Source: Streptomyces plumbidurans
GTDB lineage: Bacteria; Actinomycetota; Actinomycetes; Streptomycetales; Streptomycetaceae
NCBI RefSeq assembly: GCF_019857225.1
Contig: NZ_JAFJSY010000078.1
Span: 1-54,878 of the forward strand
DNA: 54,878 bases
Direction of reading: 5' to 3'
The translations under genes were made by a program, and so were the position numbers. Under the pieces are notes generated by a model. That model was not told the origin of the DNA and made no database searches. It saw only the letters and a program-made list of their open reading frames with translations. Below are positions 42,287-53,310 of this stretch, piece after piece; the stretch's first letter is position 1; each line of letters begins with the position of its first letter.

Positions 42287-42414
42287 TGCGTCGTGGCTTG
42301 TCGCGCAGTTCCCCACGCCCCTAAAAGCGCTCGCGGCCCGCGCCGCTGAAAACGCCCGCGCCTTGCGCCGCTGAAAACGCCCGCGGCCCGCGCCCCTGAA
42401 ACGCCCGCGCCCCT
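42287..42414. repeat. Streptomyces interspersed repeat with 25-bp tandem expansion
   Basis: The stretch GTCGCGCAGTTCCCC-CGCCCCTAAAAG (to 42326) is a common Streptomyces intergenic repeat. Its end is then repeated as 25-bp units at 42316, 42341, 42366 and 42391: CGCC(C/G)CT(A/G)AAAACGCCCGCG plus a tail, the last unit lacking one base. Confidence 0.8.
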
Positions 42415-42439
42415 TCAGGGCACTGAAGAACCCCGCGCT

Positions 42440-43213
42440 CTACAGCGACGCTATGACCCTGTCCGCCAGGATGTAGACGTTCTCCTCGCCGCACTCGAAC
42501 GTCAGCGTGTATGCGCCCGAGATGCCCGAGCCGCCCAGCAGGACCGGGGTCTGGCCGGCGCGCAGGGCGGCGGCCAGGCGTTCCGCGGTCTCGCGGTGGC
42601 CCGGGGTCATGCAGAGGGTGGTGCCGTCGGCGAAGACGTAGACGTCGAGGGTGCCGAGGGGGCCCGGGCGGACGTCGGCCAGTTCGATGCGGGAGGCGGC
42701 CAGGTCCTCGAGAGTGGCCACCGTGCGTTCGTGGTCGCCCACGACGGGTGACTGGACCGGGACGAAGTCCGGGTGCGAGGGGTGGCGGCGGCGGGCGGCG
42801 GCCAGTTCGGGGGAGTCCCCCGCGAAGTCGTCGGGCTCCGCGCTCGGTTCGGCCACCGGCTCCAGACCCACGAAATCGGTCTGCCGCGGCATGAACAGCT
42901 CGCTGTCCGCGATTCCCAGCAGCGAGGGCGCGTCGGAGGCGTCACGCGACTCCTGGGCGGCCCAGAAGGCACGGGCCTCGGCGAGCTCGCGCTCACGCTC
43001 CTCGGCGAGCGCCGCGGCTACGGCCGCGCGTATCTCGTCGGTCTCGGCGGAGCGGGCGGCCGGTACGAGGCCGCGCGCGGAGTTGTTCTCGGCGAGCTGG
43101 GTGTGCAGTACCGCGACCTCACGACGCAGCACCATGAGCGTGCGCAGGACGGCGACGCCCACGGCGCCCGTGGCGGCCGTGATGACCAGCAAGGCGATCG
43201 GCATGGCGCTCAC
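42440..43213 (-). CDS. Membrane-anchored hypothetical protein
   Basis: 257 residues. One N-terminal membrane segment (about 5-25) is followed by a charged helical part (EIRAAVAAALAEERERELAEARAF) and a globular C-terminal domain of about 100 residues (ERTVATLEDLAASRIELADV ... LDVYVFADGTTLCMTPGHRETAERL). I do not recognise the domain. GTG 43213 has GGGAG eight bases upstream. It is not overlapped by other credible genes. It may be cell-envelope related (inference from topology only). Confidence 0.65.
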   Translation of the reverse strand: MSAMPIALLVITAATGAVGVAVLRTLMVLRREVAVLHTQLAENNSARGLVPAARSAETDEIRAAVAAALAEERERELAEARAFWAAQESRDASDAPSLLGIADSELFMPRQTDFVGLEPVAEPSAEPDDFAGDSPELAAARRRHPSHPDFVPVQSPVVGDHERTVATLEDLAASRIELADVRPGPLGTLDVYVFADGTTLCMTPGHRETAERLAAALRAGQTPVLLGGSGISGAYTLTFECGEENVYILADRVIASL

Positions 43214-43345
43214 TGACGTACTCCCGGTTCAAAGTCGACCCCCGACTTCCTACATCAGCTTGAAGGGCGGACTATCCAGCTGTCAGTGCGTAACGTCACG
43301 AAACGGGCGGGAGTTTGGGCCCGGCGCTTACTGGCGCAACAGCGC

Positions 43346-43383
43346 TGACCTGCGTAGATCCCTCCGCTAAGGGAGATAGGTCA
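43346..43383. other. Two-tier hairpin in the gap upstream of the membrane-anchored protein
   Basis: TGACCT (43346-43351) pairs with AGGTCA (43378-43383), and inside it ATCCCT pairs with AGGGA(G)AT. It lies in a 270-base gap that otherwise holds the thiolase terminator. It could be an operator or an RNA element. Confidence 0.45.
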
Positions 43384-43411
43384 CATCCTGGGGGAGATTG
43401 GATCACAAATC

Positions 43412-43446
43412 GGCCCGGAGGCCCGGGGTTTCCCGGACTCCGGGCC
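43412..43446 (-). terminator. Terminator of the thiolase gene
   Basis: GGCCCGGAG (43412-43420) pairs with CTCCGGGCC (43438-43446). On the minus strand the stem is followed by GATTTGTG. Confidence 0.7.
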
Positions 43447-43484
43447 TTCGTCTCACCGTGTGTGCTACGGCGACTACCGAGAGG

Positions 43485-44705
43485 TCAGCTCAGACGCTCG
43501 ATGACCATCGCCATGCCCTGGCCGCCGCCGACGCACATCGTCTCCAGACCGAACTGCTTGTCGTGGAACTGGAGGGAGTTGATGAGCGTGCCGGTGATGC
43601 GGGCGCCGGTCATGCCGAAGGGGTGGCCGACGGCGATGGCGCCGCCGTTGACGTTCAGCTTCTCCAGCGGGATGTTCAGGTCGCGGTAGGAGGGGATCAC
43701 CTGGGCGGCGAACGCCTCGTTGATCTCGACCAGGTCGATGTCGTCGATGGTGAGGCCGGCGCGGCCGAGCGCCTGCTGCGACGCCTCCACCGGCCCGAGG
43801 CCCATGATCTCGGGGGACAGGCCCGAGACGCCGGTCGACACGATGCGGGCGAGCGGGGTCAGGCCCAGCTCGCGGGCCTTGGTGTCGCTCATGATGACGA
43901 CCGCGGCGGCGCCGTCGTTCAGCGGGCAGCAGTTGCCGGCGGTGACCAGACCGTCGGGGCGGAAGACCGGCTTGAGTCCGGCGACGCCCTCCATGGTGAC
44001 GCCCGCGCGCGGGCCGTCGTCCTTGGCGACGACCGTGCCGTCGGGCAGCGTCACCGGGGTGATCTCGCGCTCCCAGAAGCCGTTCTTGATGGCTTCCTCG
44101 GCGAGGTTCTGCGAGCGCACCCCGAACTCGTCCATGTCCTGGCGGGTGACGCCCTTGAGGCGGGCCAGGTTCTCGGCGGTCTGGCCCATCGCGATGTACG
44201 GGTCGGGGACCAGGCCGTCCTCGCGCGGGTCGTGCCAGGTGGTGCCCTCCTGCTGGGCGACCTCGGCGGTACGCGCCTCGGCCTCGGCGAAGAGCGGGTT
44301 GTGCGTGTCGGGGAGGCTGTCGGAGTTGCCCTTCACATACCGGGAGACCATCTCGACGCCGGCCGAGATGAAGACGTCGCCCTCACCGGCCTTGATGGCG
44401 TGCAGGGCCATCCGGGAGGTCTGCAGGGAGGACGAGCAGTACCGGGTGATGGTGCAGCCCGGCAGGTGGTCCATCCCCATCTGCACGGCCACGATGCGGC
44501 CGAGGTTGTTGCCCTGCTCGCCGCCGGGCAGGCCGCAGCCGAGCATCAGGTCCTCGATGTCCTTCGGGTCCAGCTCGGGGACCTTGGCGAGGGCGGCCTG
44601 GATGATCGTGGCGGTCAGGTCGTCGGGGCGCAGATCCTTGAGGGAGCCCTTGAAGGCGCGGCCGATGGGGGAGCGGGCGGTCGAGACGATCACGGCTTCG
44701 GGCAT
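43485..44705 (-). CDS. Acetyl-CoA acetyltransferase / thiolase
   Basis: 406 residues. Catalytic Cys90 in ITRYCSSSLQT, VEINEAFAAQ, GGAIAVGHPFGMTGAR with the active His, and the second Cys in METMCVGGGQGMAM-like C-terminus. It is a FadA/PcaF-type thiolase, cleaving 3-ketoacyl-CoA in fatty-acid or beta-ketoadipate breakdown. The second use would fit the nearby pobA (inference). I chose ATG 44705 over GTG 44708 because GGAG is correctly spaced for the ATG. Confidence 0.93.
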   Translation of the reverse strand: MPEAVIVSTARSPIGRAFKGSLKDLRPDDLTATIIQAALAKVPELDPKDIEDLMLGCGLPGGEQGNNLGRIVAVQMGMDHLPGCTITRYCSSSLQTSRMALHAIKAGEGDVFISAGVEMVSRYVKGNSDSLPDTHNPLFAEAEARTAEVAQQEGTTWHDPREDGLVPDPYIAMGQTAENLARLKGVTRQDMDEFGVRSQNLAEEAIKNGFWEREITPVTLPDGTVVAKDDGPRAGVTMEGVAGLKPVFRPDGLVTAGNCCPLNDGAAAVVIMSDTKARELGLTPLARIVSTGVSGLSPEIMGLGPVEASQQALGRAGLTIDDIDLVEINEAFAAQVIPSYRDLNIPLEKLNVNGGAIAVGHPFGMTGARITGTLINSLQFHDKQFGLETMCVGGGQGMAMVIERLS

Positions 44706-44811
44706 CACGGCTCCATTGGCATACGGGGGCGTTGTGCGGGGCTGCTTGGGAAGCTACCCGCACGTAGCTGCCGGGTCACGGGTGTCGCGATGTGACCCTG
44801 ACCGCAATTTT

Positions 44812-45855
44812 CTAAGCGCTTGCTTTTCTGCTTCCCGGGGCGGCCTGCGTGGCCGCCGTCTCCGGCTCGTGCACCCGCCGCCTGCGCCTGCGCTTGAGCA
44901 GCGCCCAGGGCCCGCGCGGTCCCGTCGGCATGGCGGCCGTGACCTCCGTGCCGGCCTCGGACGCCGCCTCCGCCGCCGCGCGTGCGACCGGCAGGAAGCC
45001 CTCGCGGCGCGAGACGTCCGGGCGCTCCTCCTCCGGCCAGACGCCCAGTGCCGCGCAGACCGTGGGCAGCACCGCCATGGCGGCCGTCGCGTACCCCTCC
45101 GCGGAGGGGTGGTAGTTGTCGGGGCCGAAGAGCTCGCGCGGGTTGGCCTCGAACTCGGGGCCCAGCAGGTCGCCCAGCGACACCGTGCGGCCGCCCTGGG
45201 CGACGGTGCCGATCGTCTGCGCGGCCGCAAGCTGGCGGGAGGAGCGGCGGGCCAGCCAGCGCAGCGGCTGCTGCACGCGCTCCACGGTGCCCAGATCGGG
45301 GCAGGTGCCGACGACCACCTCCGCGCCGGCCGTGCGCAGGCGCCGTACCGCCGCCGAGAGATGGCGCACCGAGCGGGTCGGCGGCATGCGGTGGGTGACG
45401 TCGTTCGCGCCGATCATGATCACGCAGACGTCCGGCACCAGCGCCGGGTTGGCCAGGACCAGGGCGACCTGGCGGTCCAGGTCGTCGGAGGTGGCCCCCG
45501 GCAGGGCCACGTTGTGCAGGACCACCGGGCGTTCCGCCACCGCCGACAGACCGGAGGCGAGCAGGGCGCCCGGCGTCTGGCCCGCCCGGTGGACGCCCTG
45601 TCCCGCGGCCGTGGAGTCACCGAGCATGGTCAGGCGCAGGGGAGGTTCGTCGGGGACGGTGTACGTGGTGCCGTACAGGCCGTCCGCCACCGGGACCCGG
45701 CCGCTGGTGCCGTTGCCCACATGGCGCCGGGCCATGTGGACCTCTGCCAGCACCAGACCGACCGCGGCCGCGCCCGCGAGGCCGATGCCGCCACCGCCGT
45801 ACGCCGCTCCGGCCGCGATCCGCCGGGCCACCCGCGCCCTCGACATGCTCGTCAT
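44812..45855 (-). CDS. SGNH/GDSL-type exported hydrolase
   Basis: 347 residues. A basic start and one membrane segment (about 20-38) anchor it. The SGNH blocks are all there: LGDSTAAGQGV (nucleophile Ser81), PGATSDDL, MIGANDVTHR, and DNYHPSAEGY with the catalytic Asp and His. The C-terminus is a long basic/Ala-rich tail. It is an ester hydrolase acting outside the membrane, with lipids or cell-wall esters as possible substrates. The ATG at 45855 has AGGAGG eleven bases upstream. It is divergent from cbs. Confidence 0.85.
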   Translation of the reverse strand: MTSMSRARVARRIAAGAAYGGGGIGLAGAAAVGLVLAEVHMARRHVGNGTSGRVPVADGLYGTTYTVPDEPPLRLTMLGDSTAAGQGVHRAGQTPGALLASGLSAVAERPVVLHNVALPGATSDDLDRQVALVLANPALVPDVCVIMIGANDVTHRMPPTRSVRHLSAAVRRLRTAGAEVVVGTCPDLGTVERVQQPLRWLARRSSRQLAAAQTIGTVAQGGRTVSLGDLLGPEFEANPRELFGPDNYHPSAEGYATAAMAVLPTVCAALGVWPEEERPDVSRREGFLPVARAAAEAASEAGTEVTAAMPTGPRGPWALLKRRRRRRVHEPETAATQAAPGSRKASA

Positions 45856-46004
45856 AGGCCGCGCCACCTCCTCTTTGCCGTACACCCACTCCTTGCCCCG
45901 TACACACGGTCGGCCAATCTCAACAGTCAGTGAACGACCGTTGCGGGCCGTAGGCTGGCGGAACCACTACGACCACTTTCTTTTGCAAGCATCCGGAGAC
46001 AACG

Positions 46005-47390
<1,386 letters not shown>

Positions 47391-47592
47391 CGTCCGCGGA
47401 CTTCGTGGAAGTGGTACGAGCGCGTCACGTCCGCGCAGCACGCGCTTAACACGGGTCCGGCACATTGAAGGACGTCGGCAGGGCGCAGGTTCATCGCCCG
47501 GCCGGCGCCGAACGTCCAAGGACCTCCGGAGCGGCTCCCGGACCTCCATGGACGCCCGGACGCGCACACCGGCCCGGCCGGTCGGCGTCCAC

Positions 47593-47647
47593 CGCGGGGA
47601 CCGCCGTCGTCCCGCCCCCCGTCCGCGGGGGTGCGGCGGTCCCCGCG
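47593..47647. other. Long inverted repeat after cbs
   Basis: CGCGGGGACCGCCG (47593-47606) pairs with CGGCGGTCCCCGCG (47634-47647) around a 27-base loop. It lies in the 294-base gap between cbs and a convergent gene and may terminate either. The rest of the gap shows nothing I can name. Confidence 0.6.
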
Positions 47648-47684
47648 CATGTCCTTCTCAGGCAGGCGGCTCACATGGGCCGGC

Positions 47685-48113
47685 TCATTCCTCCCAGCGG
47701 TCCCCGTCCTTGCCCCGCTTGTCGCGGTGGCCGAACAGGCCGGGGTTGTTGCGCACCGCCTGGACGAAGTTCACGCCGACGATGCCCACCCAGGTGGTGA
47801 ACAGGCCCGGCAGATGGCCGAACGTGCCGCCGATCGCGGAGAGCGGGATCGCCAGGACCAGGGAGACCAGGCCGAAGCCGAAGCGATCACCCCAGGAGTC
47901 CGTCGCCCGGGGCGCCCGGGCGCCCCGGGCCACCACCATCTGCTGCTCCGCCAGCTGCCGCCGCACCCGGCGCTCGACCGCGCCGTCGATGCGCTGGTCG
48001 ACCTTCTCCAGGAACGAGTCGACCAGTGCGGACTCGTACTCCTCACCGAGTTCCCGGCGCGCCTGCAGGGTGGCGTTCAGTTCCTTCTTGAGCTCGGCGT
48101 CCCGCGCGTCCAT
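47685..48113 (-). CDS. Small membrane protein, hypothetical
   Basis: 142 residues. A charged helical N-terminal half (MDARDAELKKELNATLQARRELGEEYESALVDSFLEKVDQRID, like the integral membrane proteins that precede a two-segment anchor) is followed by two membrane segments (about 78-98 and 105-122) and a basic tail. No family name comes to mind beyond DUF-type proteins of Streptomyces. GGGAG precedes ATG 48113 by six bases. An ATG at 48134 lacks a ribosome site. Confidence 0.7.
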   Translation of the reverse strand: MDARDAELKKELNATLQARRELGEEYESALVDSFLEKVDQRIDGAVERRVRRQLAEQQMVVARGARAPRATDSWGDRFGFGLVSLVLAIPLSAIGGTFGHLPGLFTTWVGIVGVNFVQAVRNNPGLFGHRDKRGKDGDRWEE

Positions 48114-48180
48114 AGCGGTCTCCCATCCCGTCATGGAACACCACGGTAAGGAGCCGTGCGCGGGCCCGCACTGGGGTTAG

Positions 48181-48223
48181 CCCCCCTGTTGGGGGCGGGG
48201 TGTCCCGCGTACGGGCACCCCGC
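48181..48223 (-). terminator. Hairpin after the OpuC-type operon
   Basis: GCGGGGTG (48195-48202) pairs with CACCCCGC (48216-48223), and CCCCCC-TGTT-GGGGG lies next to it (48181-48195). It is six bases past the last stop codon of the operon. No T tract. Confidence 0.5.
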
Positions 48224-48228
48224 GCGGG

Positions 48229-49161
48229 TCACTCGGCCAGGCCGTGCCGCTTCGCGTAGTCGTCCGCCACCTCCTCGGGGTCCTTCTTGTCCTTGTCGAC
48301 CAGCCGGTTGAGCTCGGTGAGCTGGGCGGTGGTCAGGACGTTGCCGAGGCGGGCGAGCGCCTTGCGGACCGTGTCGTCGGCCTTGCGGTCGGCGATGAGC
48401 GGGACGATGTGCTGGCTCGGGATCAGGTTCGCGGGGTCGGCGAGGACCACCCAGTCGTTGGCCTCGATGTCGGTGTCGGTGGTGAAGAGGTTCGCCACGT
48501 CCACGTCGCCCTTCTTCAGGGCGCCCTTGACCAGCGGGCCGTCGGAGTCGAGCGACTTGAACTCCTTGAGGTCCACGCCGTAGACGTCCTTCAGGCCGAC
48601 CGCGCCCACCCGGCGCTTCTTCACCTCGGGGGCCGCGCCGAGGACCAGTTTGCCGTTCTGTTTCTTCAGGTCGGCGAGCGAGGTCAGGCCGTACTTCTTC
48701 GCCGTCTCGCGGGTGACCACGAAGGCGTCGGAGTCCTCGGCCGCGCCGTACGGCAGGATCTGCAGGCCCTTGGGCAGGGCCAGGGTGAGGGCGTTCTGCA
48801 TGGCGCCCTCCTCCGCGGCGGTGGCCTTCGGGTCGAGGTAGTTGAGCAGGGCGCCCTGGTACTCGGGCAGCAGGTCGATGTCGCCGCTCTTGAGGGCGGG
48901 GATCACGATCTCGCGGGTGCCGAGGTTGGGGCGGACGGTGACCTTCACCCCGGCCTGCTTCAGGGCGGCCGCGTAGAGGTAGCCCAGCACCTGGTTCTCG
49001 GTGAAGTTGGCGGTGCCGATGGTGACCCCGCCCTTGCTGGAGCCGCCGCCACCGGAGGCGGAGCCCGACCCGTCGAGGGAGGTGACGCCGCTCGCGCAGG
49101 CGGAGAGTGCGGGGACGGAGGCGGCCGCGAACAGGCCGCCGAGGACAGTGCGTCGGTTCAT
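48229..49161 (-). CDS. OpuC/ProX-type betaine-binding lipoprotein
   Basis: 310 residues. The start MNRRTVLGG with a twin arginine and the lipobox LSAC (Cys22) suggest Tat export and lipidation. The body (IGTANFTENQVLGYLYAAAL, LLPEYQGALLNYL, VANLFTTDTDIEANDWVVL) is the type II periplasmic-binding fold of OpuCC/ProX. These proteins bind trimethylammonium compounds in an aromatic cage. It is the last gene of a four-gene operon. Given the neighbouring lyase, ergothioneine or a related betaine is a possible ligand, but glycine betaine or choline is the default. Confidence 0.85.
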   Translation of the reverse strand: MNRRTVLGGLFAAASVPALSACASGVTSLDGSGSASGGGGSSKGGVTIGTANFTENQVLGYLYAAALKQAGVKVTVRPNLGTREIVIPALKSGDIDLLPEYQGALLNYLDPKATAAEEGAMQNALTLALPKGLQILPYGAAEDSDAFVVTRETAKKYGLTSLADLKKQNGKLVLGAAPEVKKRRVGAVGLKDVYGVDLKEFKSLDSDGPLVKGALKKGDVDVANLFTTDTDIEANDWVVLADPANLIPSQHIVPLIADRKADDTVRKALARLGNVLTTAQLTELNRLVDKDKKDPEEVADDYAKRHGLAE

Positions 49162-49175
49162 GGTCTTCTGGGTCC

Positions 49176-49838
49176 CTAGGCGGTGCGGTGTCGGAAGAGG
49201 AGGCGCTGCAGGCCGGACAGCAGCAGGTCCAGGGCGACGGCGACCACGGCGACCAGCACCGCGCCGCCGAGCACCTGCACCAGGTCGCGCTGGGCGAGCC
49301 CGTCGAAGACGTAGCGGCCCAGGCCCCCGAAGGAGACGTACGCGGCGATCGTGGCGGTCGCGACGACCTGGATGAGCGCCAGGCGCAGGCCCGTCATGAT
49401 CAGCGGCAGCGCGAGCGGCAGTTCGACCTGGAAGAGAACCTGGTGGCCGCGCATGCCCTGCCCGCGCGCCGCGTCCCGTACGTCCGGGTCGACGGCCGTC
49501 ATCCCGGCGTAGGTGTTGGTGACGATCGCCGGGACGGCGAGGGCGACCAGCGCCACGTACACCGGCAGCATCGACAGGCCGCCGGCCAGGAAGACCAGGA
49601 CGACGAGGCCGACGGTGGGCAGGGCGCGGCCGAAGGAGGAGAGGTTGATGGCGAGGAAGGCGCCCTTGCCGGTGTGGCCGATGAGCAGGCCGATCGGCAG
49701 GCCGATGGCGGCCGCGATGAGGGTCGCGAGGAGCGAGTACTGCAGATGCTCGGCGAGGCGGTGGGTGATGCCGTCGGAGCCGGACCAACTGGCGCCGCTG
49801 GTCAGCCAGGTGCCGAGGTTCTTGAGGAGTTCGTACAT
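49176..49838 (-). CDS. OpuC-type ABC permease (second)
   Basis: 220 residues with five or six membrane segments and the EAA loop (GQGMRGHQVLFQVELPLALPLIMTGLRLALIQVVATATIAAYV). It is a quaternary-amine ABC permease. One base separates its ATG from the stop of the preceding permease, and 14 bases lie between it and the binding-protein start, so it is part of a tight operon. The ATG at 49838 follows the end of the first permease, whose end is Arg-rich. Confidence 0.88.
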   Translation of the reverse strand: MYELLKNLGTWLTSGASWSGSDGITHRLAEHLQYSLLATLIAAAIGLPIGLLIGHTGKGAFLAINLSSFGRALPTVGLVVLVFLAGGLSMLPVYVALVALAVPAIVTNTYAGMTAVDPDVRDAARGQGMRGHQVLFQVELPLALPLIMTGLRLALIQVVATATIAAYVSFGGLGRYVFDGLAQRDLVQVLGGAVLVAVVAVALDLLLSGLQRLLFRHRTA

Positions 49839-49839
49839 C

Positions 49840-50477
49840 TCAGGCTCGCCTCCTGCGCCAGGGGGTCAGCACGTACTGCAGGGCGACCAGCAGCGCGTCC
49901 GCCACGACCGCGAGCAGGATGGTGAGGACCACGCCGACGATCACGGGGGTGGGGAAGTTGCGCTGGAAGCCGTCGGTGAACAGCTGGCCCAGGCCGCCGT
50001 CGCCGATGTAGGTCGCGACCGAGACCAGCGAGATCGACATGACCGTGGCGATCCGGACGCCGGCCATGATCACGGGGAGCGCGAGCGGGAACTCGACGGT
50101 CAGCAGCGTGCGCAGGGGGCGCGTGCCCATCGCCTTGGCCGCCTCCTTGGTCTTCGCGGGGACCGAGTCCAGGCCCTCGACCGTGTTCCGCAGCAGCACG
50201 ACCAGGGTGTAGACCGTCAGGCCGATGACCGTGGTGGTGCGGGTCAGACCGCTGACCGGGAGCAGCAGGACGAAGATCGCGATCGACGGGATCGTGAACA
50301 GGACGTTGGAGATGCCCAGCAGAAAGCCGCGCAGCGGGCGGAACCGGTGGGCGATCACCGCGAGCGGGAGCGAGATCAGGACGCCGAAGAAGACGGCGCT
50401 CAGGGCGGCCTGGAGATGGGAGAGCGTGAGGCTGGTGAGTTCGTCGGTGTGGTCGCCTATCCACGACCAGTCGACGC

Positions 50478-50481
<4 letters not shown>
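49840..50481 (-). CDS. OpuC-type ABC permease (first)
   Basis: 213 residues with five or so membrane segments and the EAA loop (AMGTRPLRTLLTVEFPLALPVIMAGVRIATVMSISLVSVATYIG). It pairs with the permease at 49176. The ATG at 50481 overlaps the ATPase stop by four bases. The two permeases are diverged paralogues of one another, as in other OpuC systems. Confidence 0.88.
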
Positions 50482-51512
<1,031 letters not shown>

Positions 51513-51653
51513 GAGTTGTCCCTTGCCCGGCTGTATAACGTCATGCAGAGTTCTTGGTATCTGAATAGGTTGTCAACGTCTCGGCGCTAATCCGCGGTAA
51601 TTGATGACCGGTAGGCAAGATCGGATGTCTGGATTGATTGGGGTTTGAGCTTT
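51513..51653. promoter_or_regulatory. Divergent promoter region, importer / lyase
   Basis: The gap is much more AT-rich than its neighbours (TAATCCGCGGTAATTGATG near 51588-51606). The sequence GTATAACG at 51533-51540 may be a -10. I could not fix a clear operator. Confidence 0.4.
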
Positions 51654-53171
51654 ATGTCGTCTCGGATCGTGGACACTCCGGATGCGGCGTCGGTGGACCA
51701 CACCGGCCTGGTGGTCCTCGACGGGATCGGGCTCGGCGTCGTCGACGTGGTGCGGCTGGCCGAGGGGACCGCGCGGCCGGTCCCCGGCACCGACGCGATG
51801 AAGCGGGTGACGGAGTCCTGGGACGCCGCCCGGCAGATCGCCGCGACCGGACGCGTCTACGGCCGCTCCACCGGCGTCGGCGCCAACCGGAACGAGGACG
51901 TGCCCACCGAAGCCGCCGCCGAGCACGGGCTCAGGCTGCTGCGCAGCCATGCCGGCGCGATCGGCGACGAGCTGCCCGCGCGGGAGGTCCGGGCGATGCT
52001 CGCCGTCCGCGCCAACCAGCTCCTCGCGGGCGGTGCGGGGCTTCGGCCGACCGTCGTCACCGCGCTGTGCGAGGCGCTGGAGAGCGGCGCCCACCCGGTC
52101 GTGAACGAGTTCGGCTCGGTCGGCACCGGCGACATCGCCGCCCTCGCCCAGGCCGGCCTCGCCCTCGCGGGCGAGCACCCCTGGCGCGGGCCGGGCGCGC
52201 CCAAGCCGCAGCAGCTCGACAACAACGACGCGCTGGCCTTCATCAGCAGCAACGCCCTCACCCTCGGCCAGGCCGCGCTGGCCCTCGACGAACTGCGCGG
52301 ACTGGTGCAGGCCACCCAGGTGGTCGCCGCGCTCTCCCTGCTGGCCGTCGACGGCTCGCACGAGGCCTACGCCGCCCCCGTGCACGCCGCTCGCCCGCAC
52401 CGGGGCTCCACCGAGGTGGCCCGCCGGATGCGTGCCCTCATCGGCGCTGCCGACCGGCCCACCCCGCCGCTCGGCCGCATCCAGGACCCCTACGGCTTCC
52501 GCTGCGTGCCCCAGATACACGGCCCGGCACTGGACGCGGCGGACGCGCTGGAGGAGGTGCTGCGCATCGAGATCAACGCGGCCGCCGAGAACCCGCTGAT
52601 CTCGGCCGAGGACATGGCGGCCTACCACCACGGCGGCTTCTACCAGGCCCAACTCGCCCTCGCCCTGGACCACTTCAGGCTGGCCCTCACCCAGGTCGCC
52701 CGGCTGTCGACCTCGCGGCTGTCCACGCTGAACGAGCCCGGCTTCACCCGGCTGCGGCCCTTCCTCGCCAACGAGGAGGCCGCCGCCTCCGGCGTGATGA
52801 TCCTGGAGTACGCCGCCGGGGCCGCCCTCGGCGATCTGCGCGCGTTCTCGGCTCCCGCCTCCCTCGGTCACGCTGTACTCTCCCGGGGCGTCGAGGAACA
52901 GGCCAGCTTCGCCTCGCTCGCCGCCCGCCAGACGCTGCGCGCCTGCCGCGCGTACCGTCTCGTCGTCGGCTGCGAAGTCGTCGCCGCCGTACGGGCGTTG
53001 CGTCAGCGCGGACTGCGACCCGAGCCGGACCTGCCGGTGGGCCGCGCGCTGCAGCTCGCCGAGTCGGTCCTGTCCGAGGACCAGGCCGACCGTCCGCTCA
53101 CCGAGGACGTGACGGCGGCGGCCGCGATGCTGGACCGGTTCACGGACATCTGGAGGGGGAGTGCGTCTTGA
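51654..53171 (+). CDS. Aromatic amino acid lyase family protein lacking the MIO triplet
   Basis: 505 residues, HAL/PAL length. Conserved HAL blocks: VYGRSTGVGANRN (catalytic Tyr kept), QDPYGFRCVPQIHG, INAAAENPLI. But the cofactor motif GSVGASGDLAPLA reads GSVGTGDIAALA (residues 154-165, Thr158), one residue short, so Ala-Ser-Gly is absent and MIO cannot form normally. The LINGT phrase is replaced by FISSNALTLG. It therefore probably eliminates a better leaving group than ammonia; trimethylamine, as in ergothionase, fits the adjacent betaine importer. Start at ATG 51654; TTG 51645 is possible. Confidence 0.75.
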   Translation: MSSRIVDTPDAASVDHTGLVVLDGIGLGVVDVVRLAEGTARPVPGTDAMKRVTESWDAARQIAATGRVYGRSTGVGANRNEDVPTEAAAEHGLRLLRSHAGAIGDELPAREVRAMLAVRANQLLAGGAGLRPTVVTALCEALESGAHPVVNEFGSVGTGDIAALAQAGLALAGEHPWRGPGAPKPQQLDNNDALAFISSNALTLGQAALALDELRGLVQATQVVAALSLLAVDGSHEAYAAPVHAARPHRGSTEVARRMRALIGAADRPTPPLGRIQDPYGFRCVPQIHGPALDAADALEEVLRIEINAAAENPLISAEDMAAYHHGGFYQAQLALALDHFRLALTQVARLSTSRLSTLNEPGFTRLRPFLANEEAAASGVMILEYAAGAALGDLRAFSAPASLGHAVLSRGVEEQASFASLAARQTLRACRAYRLVVGCEVVAAVRALRQRGLRPEPDLPVGRALQLAESVLSEDQADRPLTEDVTAAAAMLDRFTDIWRGSAS

Positions 53172-53310
53172 GCGGGCGGTGGGTTGTTAGTGGGCGGGGG
53201 GTCGTTGGTGGGCGGCGGATTGTGTGTGGGCGGCGCACCGTGATCGGTGGGCGAGGCGTCTGCGGTGGGCGGGTCATTGGCGGTCGGGGAGTCATGAGCG
53301 GGAAGAGGGC
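53172..53310 (+). repeat. G-rich degenerate repeat tract
   Basis: A run of GTGGGCGG-like units (GTGGGCGGGGGGTCGTTG, GTGGGCGGCGGATTGTG, GTGTGGGCGGCGC) from about 53172 to 53280, G-rich on the plus strand with several GGG tracts that could form a quadruplex. It lies between the lyase and the regulator. Confidence 0.5.
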
